Source: Neobacillus cucumis
GTDB taxonomy: Bacteria; Bacillota; Bacilli; Bacillales; Cytobacillaceae
Length of the DNA stretch: 64,000 nt
Assembly (NCBI RefSeq): GCF_016908975.1
Contig: NZ_JAFBEX010000004.1
Span: forward strand, 1-64,000
Reading direction: 5' to 3'
Part shown: positions 1 through 7,568 of the stretch, in pieces
Position numbering within the stretch: the first letter of the stretch is position 1
Layout: each line of letters begins with the position of its first letter
Notes under the pieces: model-generated
The model's input: only the letters and a program-made list of their open reading frames with translations
Database searches by the model: none
What the model was told of the DNA's origin: nothing
Made by a program: the position numbers and the translations under genes

Positions 1-16
1 TATAATCTTTAAACAT

Positions 17-85
17 AAGGACACTTCTTTCTGATTAAGATTTGGTAGGGGTACTTAAATTTTATCAGAAGATGTCCTTTTTGTT
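17..85 (+). terminator. imperfect terminator hairpin at left edge
   Basis: AAGGACA (17-23) pairs with TGTCCTT (73-79), and CTGAT (31-35) with ATCAG (64-68). A T-rich tail follows on the plus strand. It probably ends a gene lying left of the window. Confidence 0.4.
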
Positions 86-98
86 TTGAAAAAAAATC

Positions 99-141
99 AA
101 AGCCTGTGAAATTTTACTGCTCGTAAAATTTCACAGGCTTT
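99..141 (-). terminator. rho-independent terminator after the LacI gene
   Basis: A perfect 19-bp stem (99-117 with 123-141) encloses a 5-nt loop. On the minus strand it lies just after the LacI stop codon and runs into a T-rich tract. It could also work on the plus strand. Confidence 0.8.
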
Positions 142-148
142 TTAGGTT

Positions 149-1183
149 CTAGAGGGGGTTTTGTCCCAGCCTCTTTTCTTGTAGATTTTTTACTGAATCT
201 CTATAGATAATATTTCCTTTGATAAATGTTCTTCCGTACTTTTTAGTTGGATCATTTAGCTTTTCCATAATAAATTTAACCGAAACCTTTGACATCTCTT
301 CCATATCCACTGCCACAGTTGTTAGCGGCGGTTCTGTCAGGGTCGCAAAGATTGAGTTATCAAAACCAACCACCGAACAATCCTCCGGTACACTAATCCC
401 TCTCTTTTGTAACTCGTTGATCAGGTTATATGCCACCTCATCATTATTACAAACAAACGCAGTAGGCATATCATTCGGGATTTCTAACTCGATATAATGA
501 CCACGCTCATCACGGTCTTTTATGACATATTCATGGTTAAGATCCATCCGGTGCTCTAAAAGTGATTTATAGTATCCAAGGTAACGATCCTGAATACTGC
601 TTGTTGCATGAACATCGCCGACGAAAGCAATTTTCCGATGGCCATTTCGGATTAAATAATTGGTAATCTCATATACACCATAAAAATTATCCGTCAATAC
701 AGAATCAATCTCATTCTGATCGGTATAAAAATCTAAAAAAACAGCCGGAATATCAATTTTTTGAATTTCCTCCACATATTGCTTATGAATTTGTCCAAGA
801 AAAATGAGTCCATCTACTTTTTTTTCGGTATATATTCTTGGCAATACAAGCTCGGCCTCATCATCATGACTTAATATGTGTAAGATCCCTGAATAATGAT
901 AACTTTCAAGGACCCTTGATAATAGTTGATAAAATTGCAGATAGAATGATGTAGTTGTCCCTGTAAAACGTTCTTGTATCACAATTCCAAGGTTATAGGA
1001 TAAACCCTCTTTCATGGACTTTGCGTGGGTATTAAAGCGATAACCCATTTCCTCTGCGACTAATTTTATTTTTTCTTTTAATTCATCACTGACGCCTTCT
1101 TTATTATTCAGTGCTTTTGAAATGGTCACACTACTGACGCCTAATTTTTCTGCTATGTCACGCATTGTAACATTGCTTCTCAC
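149..1183 (-). CDS. LacI-family transcriptional regulator
   Basis: This 344-aa protein has the LacI/GalR layout. An N-terminal helix-turn-helix (about residues 7-30, with IAEKLGVSSVTISKAL) and hinge are followed by a periplasmic-binding-protein-like effector domain that includes DGLIFLG and the C-terminal LTTVAVD segment. The start is GTG at 1183, set by GGAGG seven bases upstream. It lies next to a divergent acetyl xylan esterase/YesL gene pair, and a pair of matching CGATAA-containing sites in that promoter region are candidate operators. The family binds a palindromic operator and is released by a sugar or sugar phosphate; the effector here cannot be read from sequence. The gene is monocistronic and ends at the terminator at 99-141. 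Confidence 0.9.
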   Translation of the reverse strand: MRSNVTMRDIAEKLGVSSVTISKALNNKEGVSDELKEKIKLVAEEMGYRFNTHAKSMKEGLSYNLGIVIQERFTGTTTSFYLQFYQLLSRVLESYHYSGILHILSHDDEAELVLPRIYTEKKVDGLIFLGQIHKQYVEEIQKIDIPAVFLDFYTDQNEIDSVLTDNFYGVYEITNYLIRNGHRKIAFVGDVHATSSIQDRYLGYYKSLLEHRMDLNHEYVIKDRDERGHYIELEIPNDMPTAFVCNNDEVAYNLINELQKRGISVPEDCSVVGFDNSIFATLTEPPLTTVAVDMEEMSKVSVKFIMEKLNDPTKKYGRTFIKGNIIYRDSVKNLQEKRLGQNPL

Positions 1184-1354
1184 AATAATTCCTCCGATTC
1201 ATTTTGTACAAAATTATCTTACTTTAGAATAACTTTTTTTTAGGATAATAGTAAATAGGATTTAACTAAAATTAAGAAAAAAGCAGAAAGAACCCCTCCT
1301 TTTTATGGAGTAACAGTACTGCCATTAAGGAACGGTTCCATTTCAATCTTTACT

Positions 1355-2323
1355 TTATTTGTCTAAAAGGTCAGAAAAAAACGAATGAGCTTTATCACCA
1401 AATGTCCGAATATGCTCATGACCATATTCATAAAAAACCTTCAATTGTTTAGGTGACTGGATTTTGTTATAAGCAGCAAATTGTGTGGAGGGTGGACAAA
1501 TTTGATCCTCCATACCAACTGCCCATAAAACCTGTGACTTTACCCGTTCTGCAAGATGTTGAATATCAATATAGCCAAGCTTATTAAAAAGTTCCTCTTC
1601 ACGCTCATGATTCGGATCAATAAACTTAAAGTAATAGTGGATTTCCTCATAAGCAGAATTGGCAATATCTAAATCCCATGCCCTTTTATAATCGGAGAGG
1701 AAGGGGTACACAGCGACTGTTTTCTTAATTTTAGGTTCTAAAGCCGAACAGACAATGGCAAGAGCTCCACCTTGTGAAGCACCATAAACTCCTACTCTAT
1801 CAACATCAACATGCTCCATAGAAAATAAGATTCTAGCAGCTTGGACCGTATCTAAAAATACTTGACGGTAATAGAGTTTTTCTGGGTTTTCTTCTTCAAT
1901 CCCGCGGATAATATGTCCTTTTAACGTCGTTCCTCTAACCTGACTATTATCTATAGAAAGACCACCTTGACCACGGCAATCCATGGCTAGGATGGTATAT
2001 CCTTCTGCAGCATAACCCAGCTTATCGACCCAATCCCCGCTGCTCACATGATAGCCATGAAACCAGACAAGTCCTGGACCTTGTCCAATTTGATTTTTGG
2101 GTCTAACGAGCTGACAATGGATTCTCGCTCCGCCCACTCCTGTAAAATAAAGATCATAGCATTCTGCCACTCTACTAGTAAATTTCGCGGGAATTAATTC
2201 ATATTCTAACGATTGCCGGCTTAATTCCTGCAATCCCCTTTCCCAAAATTCATCAAAATCTCGAGGTTTTGGATTTGTTCCCTGATATTCTTTTAATTCA
2301 TGCAAGGGCATGTCAAATTTCAT
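1355..2323 (-). CDS. acetyl xylan esterase / cephalosporin-C deacetylase family
   Basis: This 322-aa alpha/beta hydrolase is of the AXE1 family (CE7), the usual length for it. It removes acetyl groups from xylo-oligosaccharides and other small acetylated sugars. The nucleophile elbow GASQGG, the acid loop GMEDQICPPS and the catalytic histidine in YGHEH are all visible. There is no signal peptide, which fits the cytoplasmic CE7 enzymes. An upstream in-frame start at 2350 is possible, but AAGGGGG sits eight bases before the ATG at 2323, so that start is chosen. A SigA promoter and a candidate LacI operator lie upstream at 2358-2401. Transport partners are not adjacent. Confidence 0.88.
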   Translation of the reverse strand: MKFDMPLHELKEYQGTNPKPRDFDEFWERGLQELSRQSLEYELIPAKFTSRVAECYDLYFTGVGGARIHCQLVRPKNQIGQGPGLVWFHGYHVSSGDWVDKLGYAAEGYTILAMDCRGQGGLSIDNSQVRGTTLKGHIIRGIEEENPEKLYYRQVFLDTVQAARILFSMEHVDVDRVGVYGASQGGALAIVCSALEPKIKKTVAVYPFLSDYKRAWDLDIANSAYEEIHYYFKFIDPNHEREEELFNKLGYIDIQHLAERVKSQVLWAVGMEDQICPPSTQFAAYNKIQSPKQLKVFYEYGHEHIRTFGDKAHSFFSDLLDK

Positions 2324-2357
2324 AATTTTCCCCCTTAGTCCGCTTTTCAATCATTAC

Positions 2358-2401
2358 TTTAACGATAACTTTATTATAAACCTATAAATCATCAACGTCA
2401 A
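2358..2401 (-). promoter_or_regulatory. esterase promoter with candidate LacI operator
   Basis: TTGACG (2396-2401), a 17-bp spacer and TATAAT (2373-2378) form a near-consensus SigA promoter on the minus strand. TTTAACGATAA (2358-2368) lies just downstream of the -10, where a repressor would block initiation. A near-identical inverted copy lies at 2486-2497. Confidence 0.6.
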
Positions 2402-2485
2402 TTTGATATTCTAATGTTTATAACTTACAGTTCTACCTGTTTTAAATAAATTTCTATTAAGTAAATCTATATTAAATTATCTTTA

Positions 2486-2497
2486 TTATCGTTTAAA
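2486..2497 (+). promoter_or_regulatory. second candidate operator, yesL side
   Basis: TTATCGTTTAAA is the inverted near-copy of the site at 2358-2368, about 50 bp upstream of the yesL-like start. The two sites flank the divergent promoter region, so one repressor (perhaps the LacI at 149-1183) could control both genes. Confidence 0.4.
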
Positions 2498-2543
2498 TTT
2501 ATGTTATTTTTAAGTAAATGATATTAAGAAATGGGGTGATGGT

Positions 2544-3164
2544 TTGAGGTTTATAGACGGCAAATTTTACTCTATCCTTTTATTTATTTCTAATTTTTTT
2601 CTTTTAAATTTACTATGGCTTGTGATGTGTCTACCTATCATTACTATTTTTCCTGCTACTTCAGCGATGTATGGAGTAGTGAGGCAATGGATTATTCATA
2701 AAGATCCAAGCATATTCAGACCCTTTTTTCACTATTTTAAAGAAAACTTCAAGCAAAGTATCTTCATTGAAATATTCTGGGTCATGATTGTCTTTTTCTT
2801 ATATGTAGACTATACCATTGCTCAAAAATTGGCTTTTGCTCAAAATATTATTCTACCCATTTTATTTGTTTTAGGTTTCTTGCTGATTTTAGTAACCGCT
2901 TTCCTTTTTCCAACGATGGTCCAATACAAGGTGACTACAAAAAACCTATTAAAGAATACACTAGTACTTGGTATTTGCTATGTTCCAATCAGTTTGGGAA
3001 TTTGTTTAATAACATTACTTATTGGATTGATTCTATATATCTTTCCATTTTCTATACTATTTATCTTTAGTATAGGTTCCTATTGTGCTTATTTCTTATG
3101 CCATATTGCCTTTAAGAAGGTGAATCTGGCTAAAGAAACGGAAACCCAAAACTTAATTCATTAA
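2544..3164 (+). CDS. YesL-like (DUF624) membrane protein
   Basis: This 206-aa protein has about five hydrophobic segments and opens with RFIDGKFYSILLFISNFF, followed by MCLPIITIFPATSAMY, typical of the YesL/DUF624 family. That family sits next to sugar ABC transporters and polysaccharide-degrading enzymes in Bacillales, and its biochemical role is unknown. The start is TTG at 2544. Upstream ATGs run into stops, while GGGGTGAT at 2533-2540 gives a ribosome binding site at workable distance. It is divergent from the esterase and ends at a strong terminator. Confidence 0.75.
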   Translation: MRFIDGKFYSILLFISNFFLLNLLWLVMCLPIITIFPATSAMYGVVRQWIIHKDPSIFRPFFHYFKENFKQSIFIEIFWVMIVFFLYVDYTIAQKLAFAQNIILPILFVLGFLLILVTAFLFPTMVQYKVTTKNLLKNTLVLGICYVPISLGICLITLLIGLILYIFPFSILFIFSIGSYCAYFLCHIAFKKVNLAKETETQNLIH

Positions 3165-3173
3165 AATTTACAG

Positions 3174-3201
3174 AAAAGGAGCATGCATTCATGCTCCTTT
3201 T
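3174..3201 (+). terminator. terminator after yesL-like gene
   Basis: A perfect 12-bp stem (AAAAGGAGCATG at 3174-3185 with 3190-3201) has a 4-nt loop and a T run. It lies between convergent genes and is probably used in both directions. Confidence 0.85.
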
Positions 3202-3222
3202 TCTCAACTAAGTTGTATTTAA

Positions 3223-4143
3223 TTATTTAATGACTGCACTCGGATGAATGTCTTTTACTAGATCTAGTTGAGCGGCTCTTGCATTTACTTCCACTTGCTC
3301 AACACTTTTACAGCCAGGGATGACACATGTAACTGCCTGGTGTTGTAAGCACCATGCCAATGCCCATTCTGCCATATTTACTCCTTCTGGCACTTCATTT
3401 TGTTGAATTTCCTCAACCAAGCGTAACTTTTCATCAATATCTTCTTGACTACGGCGTTTTCTTACTTTATCGCTAAACACGGCACCTGGTCTATATTTTC
3501 CACTTAAGAATCCACTTGCTAAAGGAACCCTCGCTAACACACCTAGATCCTGTTCAATACAAGAAGGAAATACTTGCTCCTCTGGTATTTGATCGATTCG
3601 GTTATATACCACCTGAATGGCTTTCGCCCCAACTTTTGTTGCATTCGATGTTTGATAGATATTATCATTGTTAGCGATTGAAATACCCAAGTTACGAATT
3701 TTACCGGCTTGTACCTGCTTATCCAGCATGGTCCATAAGGCATCGTTATTAAAATCTTCATCTGATCCAGAATGGAATTGATAAAGATCAATATAATCAG
3801 TCTGTAATGCTTTTAAAGATTCCTCTAATTGTACACGGACTTCATCAACACTCCATGCATGCCCCCATTTATCATGCCAAATATGTCCAAACTTTGAAGC
3901 CACAACCCAGTCTTCACGGCGATCACGTGATAAAAAATCCCCTATGAAGCGCTCAGACATATGATGTGGTCCATAACATTCCGCTGTATCAATTAAATTA
4001 ATGCCCAATTCTTTTGCTCTAGTTAGAATGGCATCTACCTCGCCTTGATTGAAGTCTCTTCCCCAATCTCCGCCAAATTGCCAAGTACCAACACCAACCA
4101 CTGAAACATTTAGATCCGTTTTCCCTAATCTTCTATACTTCAT
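3223..4143 (-). CDS. aldo/keto reductase
   Basis: This 306-aa NAD(P)H-dependent oxidoreductase has the (beta/alpha)8 aldo/keto reductase fold. The catalytic tetrad is recognisable: Asp and Tyr in LIDTAECYG, Lys in VVASKFGH and His in YQFHSGS. The family reduces aldehydes and ketones; the substrate is not predictable. The ATG at 4143 is preferred over an in-frame GTG at 4152, because AAGAGGTG overlaps the GTG but is well placed for the ATG. It lies just downstream of a second aldo/keto reductase on the same strand, with an HxlR regulator divergent beyond that, suggesting a shared carbonyl-stress or detoxification unit. Confidence 0.9.
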   Translation of the reverse strand: MKYRRLGKTDLNVSVVGVGTWQFGGDWGRDFNQGEVDAILTRAKELGINLIDTAECYGPHHMSERFIGDFLSRDRREDWVVASKFGHIWHDKWGHAWSVDEVRVQLEESLKALQTDYIDLYQFHSGSDEDFNNDALWTMLDKQVQAGKIRNLGISIANNDNIYQTSNATKVGAKAIQVVYNRIDQIPEEQVFPSCIEQDLGVLARVPLASGFLSGKYRPGAVFSDKVRKRRSQEDIDEKLRLVEEIQQNEVPEGVNMAEWALAWCLQHQAVTCVIPGCKSVEQVEVNARAAQLDLVKDIHPSAVIK

Positions 4144-4225
4144 GATATGCACCTCTTGTTTTTTATTATTAATTCATTTAAGGATAGGGACTAACACAAG
4201 GGTGGTCCCTTACTTCTTTAAGAAT

Positions 4226-5170
4226 CTATTCCAAAATCCCCTCAATTTTTTGAATAACCTCATTTGAGAGTTGAATCTCCACTGCTTTTACATTCTCTTC
4301 AACCTGACTTGGTTTACTTGCACCAATTAATGCACTTGAAACATTGGGTTGTCTTAAGATCCATGCTAAAGCAAGACTAGGCAATGTGATTTCCAATTCG
4401 TTCGCTAAATTTTCTAGTTGTTCCACTTTTCTATAAATATCCTGATTTAGCATTCCTTTAATAAAGTTGTTGATAGATTCGTTTGATGCTCGACTATCTT
4501 CTGGAATGCGATTAGAGCTGTATTTTCCAGTTAACACGCCCTGAGCTAGCGGAGAAAATACAACCTGTCCCACACCGTATTTTTCACTTACAGGGATTAC
4601 CTCCTTCTCAATATACCGGTGAAACATATTATATTGCGGTTGGTTAACCACAATACGGTCTAACAAAAATTGATCTGCCACACGAATCGCTTCTTCAATT
4701 TGTGCTGCGCTCCATTCACTTACACCCGCATACAAGATTTTCCCTTGACGAATTAAATCATCAATTGTTCGTAAGGTTTCCTCAACTGGGGTTTCTGAAT
4801 CATAGCGATGGCAGTAAAAAAGATCAACATAATCTAAGTTCATTCGCTTTAAACTAGCATTTACTTGTTCAGTTATATGCTTTCTAGATAAGCCGCGATC
4901 ATTCGGTCCTTCTCCCATAGGCCAAAAAGCTTTTGTGGTAATAACATAGGACTCACGAGGATATTCCTTTAATGCTTGAGCCATTACACGCTCACCTTGA
5001 CCTTTTTCATATACATTGGCAGAGTCAAAAAAATTAATACCTAATTCATACGCTTTATGTATTGTTTTTTCTGCCACATTATCTTCCACCGATTTCCCAT
5101 ACGTTAACCAACTGCCTAAACTAATTTCACTTACTTTTAAGCCGCTTTTTCCTAATCTTCTGTATTTCAT
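4226..5170 (-). CDS. aldo/keto reductase (Kv-beta-like)
   Basis: This 314-aa aldo/keto reductase resembles the bacterial relatives of potassium-channel beta subunits. It shows the FDSANVYEKGQGERV Asp/Tyr region, a Lys in ITTKAF and a His in LFYCHRYDSETP. The start is ATG at 5170, with TAGGGGG eight bases upstream; the open frame runs back to 5239 without a second good ribosome site. The paralogous reductase at 3223-4143 follows about 80 bp downstream. The divergent HxlR-type gene at 5430 is the obvious candidate regulator. Confidence 0.9.
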   Translation of the reverse strand: MKYRRLGKSGLKVSEISLGSWLTYGKSVEDNVAEKTIHKAYELGINFFDSANVYEKGQGERVMAQALKEYPRESYVITTKAFWPMGEGPNDRGLSRKHITEQVNASLKRMNLDYVDLFYCHRYDSETPVEETLRTIDDLIRQGKILYAGVSEWSAAQIEEAIRVADQFLLDRIVVNQPQYNMFHRYIEKEVIPVSEKYGVGQVVFSPLAQGVLTGKYSSNRIPEDSRASNESINNFIKGMLNQDIYRKVEQLENLANELEITLPSLALAWILRQPNVSSALIGASKPSQVEENVKAVEIQLSNEVIQKIEGILE

Positions 5171-5429
5171 GGTAACAGTTCCCCCTAAAGTTTTTGATAA
5201 TCTACTTGTGTTAGCTTCTAAACATTTAACCCCATGCAAATTCCTTTTGCTCTTTACTATGCTTTATAAATGTCATCAGAATATGGCCAGATTCATTTTA
5301 CAAAGCGCTTTCAAAAAAAGTATACGTTTTCTTAAATTTAATATCAATTACTGAAATTTTTTTGATATAATTACATCAACAATAGTTACTTTAAAAAATA
5401 TAGTTTCTATAAAAAGAAAGAGGTACGTT

Positions 5430-5777
5430 ATGAGTCATATTAAACAATCAGAAAGCCATGTAATAGAAACTGAGAACATACAAGTTGAATGTTCAATTGA
5501 AAAAGCACTAAATGTAATCGGGGGAAAATGGTCTTTTCTTGTACTAAGAGAGCTGTTTGAAGGTACAAAACGTTTTGGCGAATTACAAAAAGCCATTTCA
5601 AAGGTTAGTCCAAAGGCATTAACCGATACATTAAGACATTTAGAAGAACATAATGTACTAATTCGAACAGTTTATCCAACAGTGCCTGTCACAGTTGAGT
5701 ACACTCTTACAGAAAAAGGACAAGCCTTGCATAAAATGATAAAAGAGATGAAAAAATGGGGAGCTTACTGGGGATAA
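5430..5777 (+). CDS. HxlR-family transcriptional regulator
   Basis: This 115-aa winged-helix protein has the HxlR core: CSIEKALNVIGGKWSFLVL, then LRELFEGTKRFGELQK and the wing VEYTLTEKGQAL. A conserved Cys (VECSIEKAL, about residue 27) precedes the first helix, as in redox-sensing relatives such as YodB and HypR, so thiol sensing of quinones or aldehydes is plausible. AAGAGG lies before the ATG. It is divergent from the two aldo/keto reductases, its likely targets. Imperfect AGTTACT / AGTTTCT repeats at about 5386-5408 could be binding sites. Confidence 0.88.
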   Translation: MSHIKQSESHVIETENIQVECSIEKALNVIGGKWSFLVLRELFEGTKRFGELQKAISKVSPKALTDTLRHLEEHNVLIRTVYPTVPVTVEYTLTEKGQALHKMIKEMKKWGAYWG

Positions 5778-5832
5778 CTTTTTTGAAAGGCAAAGATTTC
5801 AATCATAATATTTTCTTATTAATACGATAAAA

Positions 5833-5863
5833 AAGAGTATTGGCTTGTTCCCCCAACACTCTT
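5833..5863 (-). terminator. terminator after the hydroxyacid dehydrogenase
   Basis: An 11-bp stem with one mismatch (5833-5843 with 5853-5863) lies just past the minus-strand stop at 5893. On the minus strand it runs into five or more Ts. It may also end the HxlR transcript. Confidence 0.65.
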
Positions 5864-5892
5864 AACCTATTATTAAATGAAAATAACTTTTT

Positions 5893-6855
5893 CTAAACTA
5901 CCACATGCTTTGGCGTCTGGTTTTTGATAGCTAAAAGCAGATTATCCGCCGCTAATTCGGCCATTTTCATGCGCGTTTTAATACTGGCACTGCCAATATG
6001 CGGCAGGGTAACCACGTTCGGCAAAGTCAGTAAGGGATTGTCTAAACAAACAGGTTCTTGTTCAAAAACATCAAGACCTGCTGCCCAGATTTCACCGTCT
6101 CTCAATGCCTGGAACAAATCATTTTCGTTTACAATTCCTCCCCTGGCCGTATTAATTAGAATAGAGGATTTTTTCATTAAGGAAAATTCTCTTTTTCCAA
6201 TTAGATTTCTTGTTTGAGGTGTGTATGGTGTCATGATACAAACAAAATCAGATCCCCTTAACAAGGTATCCAGATCTGTATATTTCATATTTAATTCTTT
6301 CTCTAACTCAGGTTTCTGAGAACGGTTGTAATAAAGCATGTTCATATCAAATCCTTTTGCTCTTTTAGCCAAGGAGGCACCTATTCTCCCCATCCCAATA
6401 ATGCCTAAAGTGGCGCCATATATATCTTGACCCGTTAATTGCATGGGCGACCAGGTTTTCCAGTTTCCGCCCCGCAAACAATCCGATGACTCTATTAGTC
6501 TACGGGCGGTCGCCATTAAAAGGGCAAAAGTCAAATCAGCTGTGGTTTCTGTTAAAACACCAGGCGTATTCGTTACCGTTATCCCCTTTTCCTTTGCTGC
6601 TTTAATATCAATATTGTTGTAGCCGACTGCCATATTACTGATCACTTTTAATCGCGAAGCTTTCGCAAGTATTTCCCTGTCAATCGTTTCCGTTAACAAA
6701 CAATACAGTCCCTCTACACTGGATATCTCTTTTTCTAAGACATTCCTTGGAACGGGTATATCCGTTTCATCCCACATCCTAATGTCGCATTGTTCTACGA
6801 TTTTCGCGATAATCTCATCTGGTATTCTTCTTGTTATATAAACTGTGGGTCTCAT
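5893..6855 (-). CDS. D-isomer 2-hydroxyacid dehydrogenase (glyoxylate/hydroxypyruvate reductase type)
   Basis: This 320-aa NAD(P)-dependent enzyme reduces a 2-keto acid such as glyoxylate, hydroxypyruvate or 2-ketogluconate to the D-hydroxy acid. The Rossmann motif GIIGMGRIGASLAKRA, the substrate Arg in NTARGGIVNE, the Glu of EQEP and the catalytic His of LPHIGSAS are all present. AAGGAGG precedes the ATG. A 53-codon ORF of unknown nature ends 16 bp upstream. The long catabolic operon ends at the terminator at 7059-7103, so this gene is probably a separate unit, although a linked role in sugar-acid breakdown is plausible. Confidence 0.9.
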   Translation of the reverse strand: MRPTVYITRRIPDEIIAKIVEQCDIRMWDETDIPVPRNVLEKEISSVEGLYCLLTETIDREILAKASRLKVISNMAVGYNNIDIKAAKEKGITVTNTPGVLTETTADLTFALLMATARRLIESSDCLRGGNWKTWSPMQLTGQDIYGATLGIIGMGRIGASLAKRAKGFDMNMLYYNRSQKPELEKELNMKYTDLDTLLRGSDFVCIMTPYTPQTRNLIGKREFSLMKKSSILINTARGGIVNENDLFQALRDGEIWAAGLDVFEQEPVCLDNPLLTLPNVVTLPHIGSASIKTRMKMAELAADNLLLAIKNQTPKHVVV

Positions 6856-6870
6856 TTTGAGTCCTCCTTT

Positions 6871-7032
6871 TTATACCTTAACCTTATGCGAAAGATAACA
6901 GCTAATCACATTCATTAAAGCTATGGTTCGCTCGGTTAACCATTGCGATGAATTTCTTATGGCCTCCTCTAAGGAACACGGTCCAGGTGATGTGACTAAT
7001 AGGCAATGTGGTGGAATTACCTTCATCGTCAT
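6871..7032 (-). CDS. small ORF of unknown function, 53 codons
   Basis: The frame starts MTMKVIPPHCLLVTSPGP and ends YLSHKVKV, with its stop inside the leader of the hydroxyacid dehydrogenase gene. AGGG seven bases before the third codon is a weak ribosome site. I do not recognise a family. It could be a leader ORF or a residue of a longer gene. It lies just after the terminator of the upstream operon. Confidence 0.3.
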   Translation of the reverse strand: MTMKVIPPHCLLVTSPGPCSLEEAIRNSSQWLTERTIALMNVISCYLSHKVKV

Positions 7033-7058
7033 CCCTACTTAACTATTTATTAAAAAAA

Positions 7059-7103
7059 GGTTACTAGAACGGTTATTTTTCTTGCCATAGCCGTTCTGTA
7101 ACC
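7059..7103 (-). terminator. terminator of the long catabolic operon
   Basis: GGTTAC..AGAACGG (from 7059) pairs with CCGTTCT..GTAACC (to 7103). On the minus strand the stem is followed by seven Ts (7058-7052 complement). It is the first strong terminator after the aldehyde dehydrogenase stop at 7569. Confidence 0.85.
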
Positions 7104-7146
7104 TAATCATGAATTTTATCTTTCTTAAGCTAGATCAGTTTCTCTG

Positions 7147-7520
7147 GTTGATTTCCGCTACAGGCGCTCGCTTTCCGCGGGCTAGGCTCATCTCGACCTT
7201 CATCTGCGATCGCAACAGCAATTTTTTCTTTTGATACGTATAAACCTACATATTTTATGGTATCCTTCATAATAACTAGCTCCTTTCGTAATGTAGCTCT
7301 GATTTGGTTGGTTTTCTATTAAACATTCTAACCAAATTAACCTACGCATTTACGAGTAGGAGCTAGTTTCGTCATGATTACTCGGCGCTGAAAGCGCCTG
7401 TGGGGTCTCCCCTGCCCCGTACTCCCGCAGGACATTGAAATTACTTCTTCGAATCTGCCCACGCACGAAGAAAAAGCGACAGCATTTTCGAGGAGTCGAG
7501 CGCCTTCCGCTCCAATCAAC
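7147..7520. repeat. interrupted copy of the Bacillaceae palindromic repeat
   Basis: The left part (7147-7183) and right parts (7381-7431, 7491-7520) match the 128-bp core of the intact repeat at 21265-21392, including GTTGATTTCCGCT and CGAGCGCCTTCCGCTCC ends. The copy is split by about 197 bp carrying an IS110 transposase start (7184-7380). A second insert of roughly 60 bp (about 7432-7490) contains a CTTCTTCG/CGAAGAA inverted repeat. Confidence 0.75.
7184..7270 (-). pseudogene. IS110-family transposase N-terminal remnant
   Basis: ATG at 7270, with AAAGGAG upstream, reads MKDTIKYVGLYVSKEKIA and VAIADEGRDEP, then runs directly into the palindromic repeat. This is the start of an IS110 (DEDD) transposase, normally VGLDVSKEK. 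Here the first catalytic Asp is Tyr and everything after residue 29 is missing. The upstream 110 bp holds nested inverted repeats (AACTAGCTCCT with AGGAGCTAGTT; ATTTGGTT with AACCAAAT), the place where IS110 elements encode their guide RNA. Confidence 0.75.
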
Positions 7521-7568
7521 AGAATATAAATTTTAATACTATCGTTTAACAGGTGTCCTTTAACAAAA

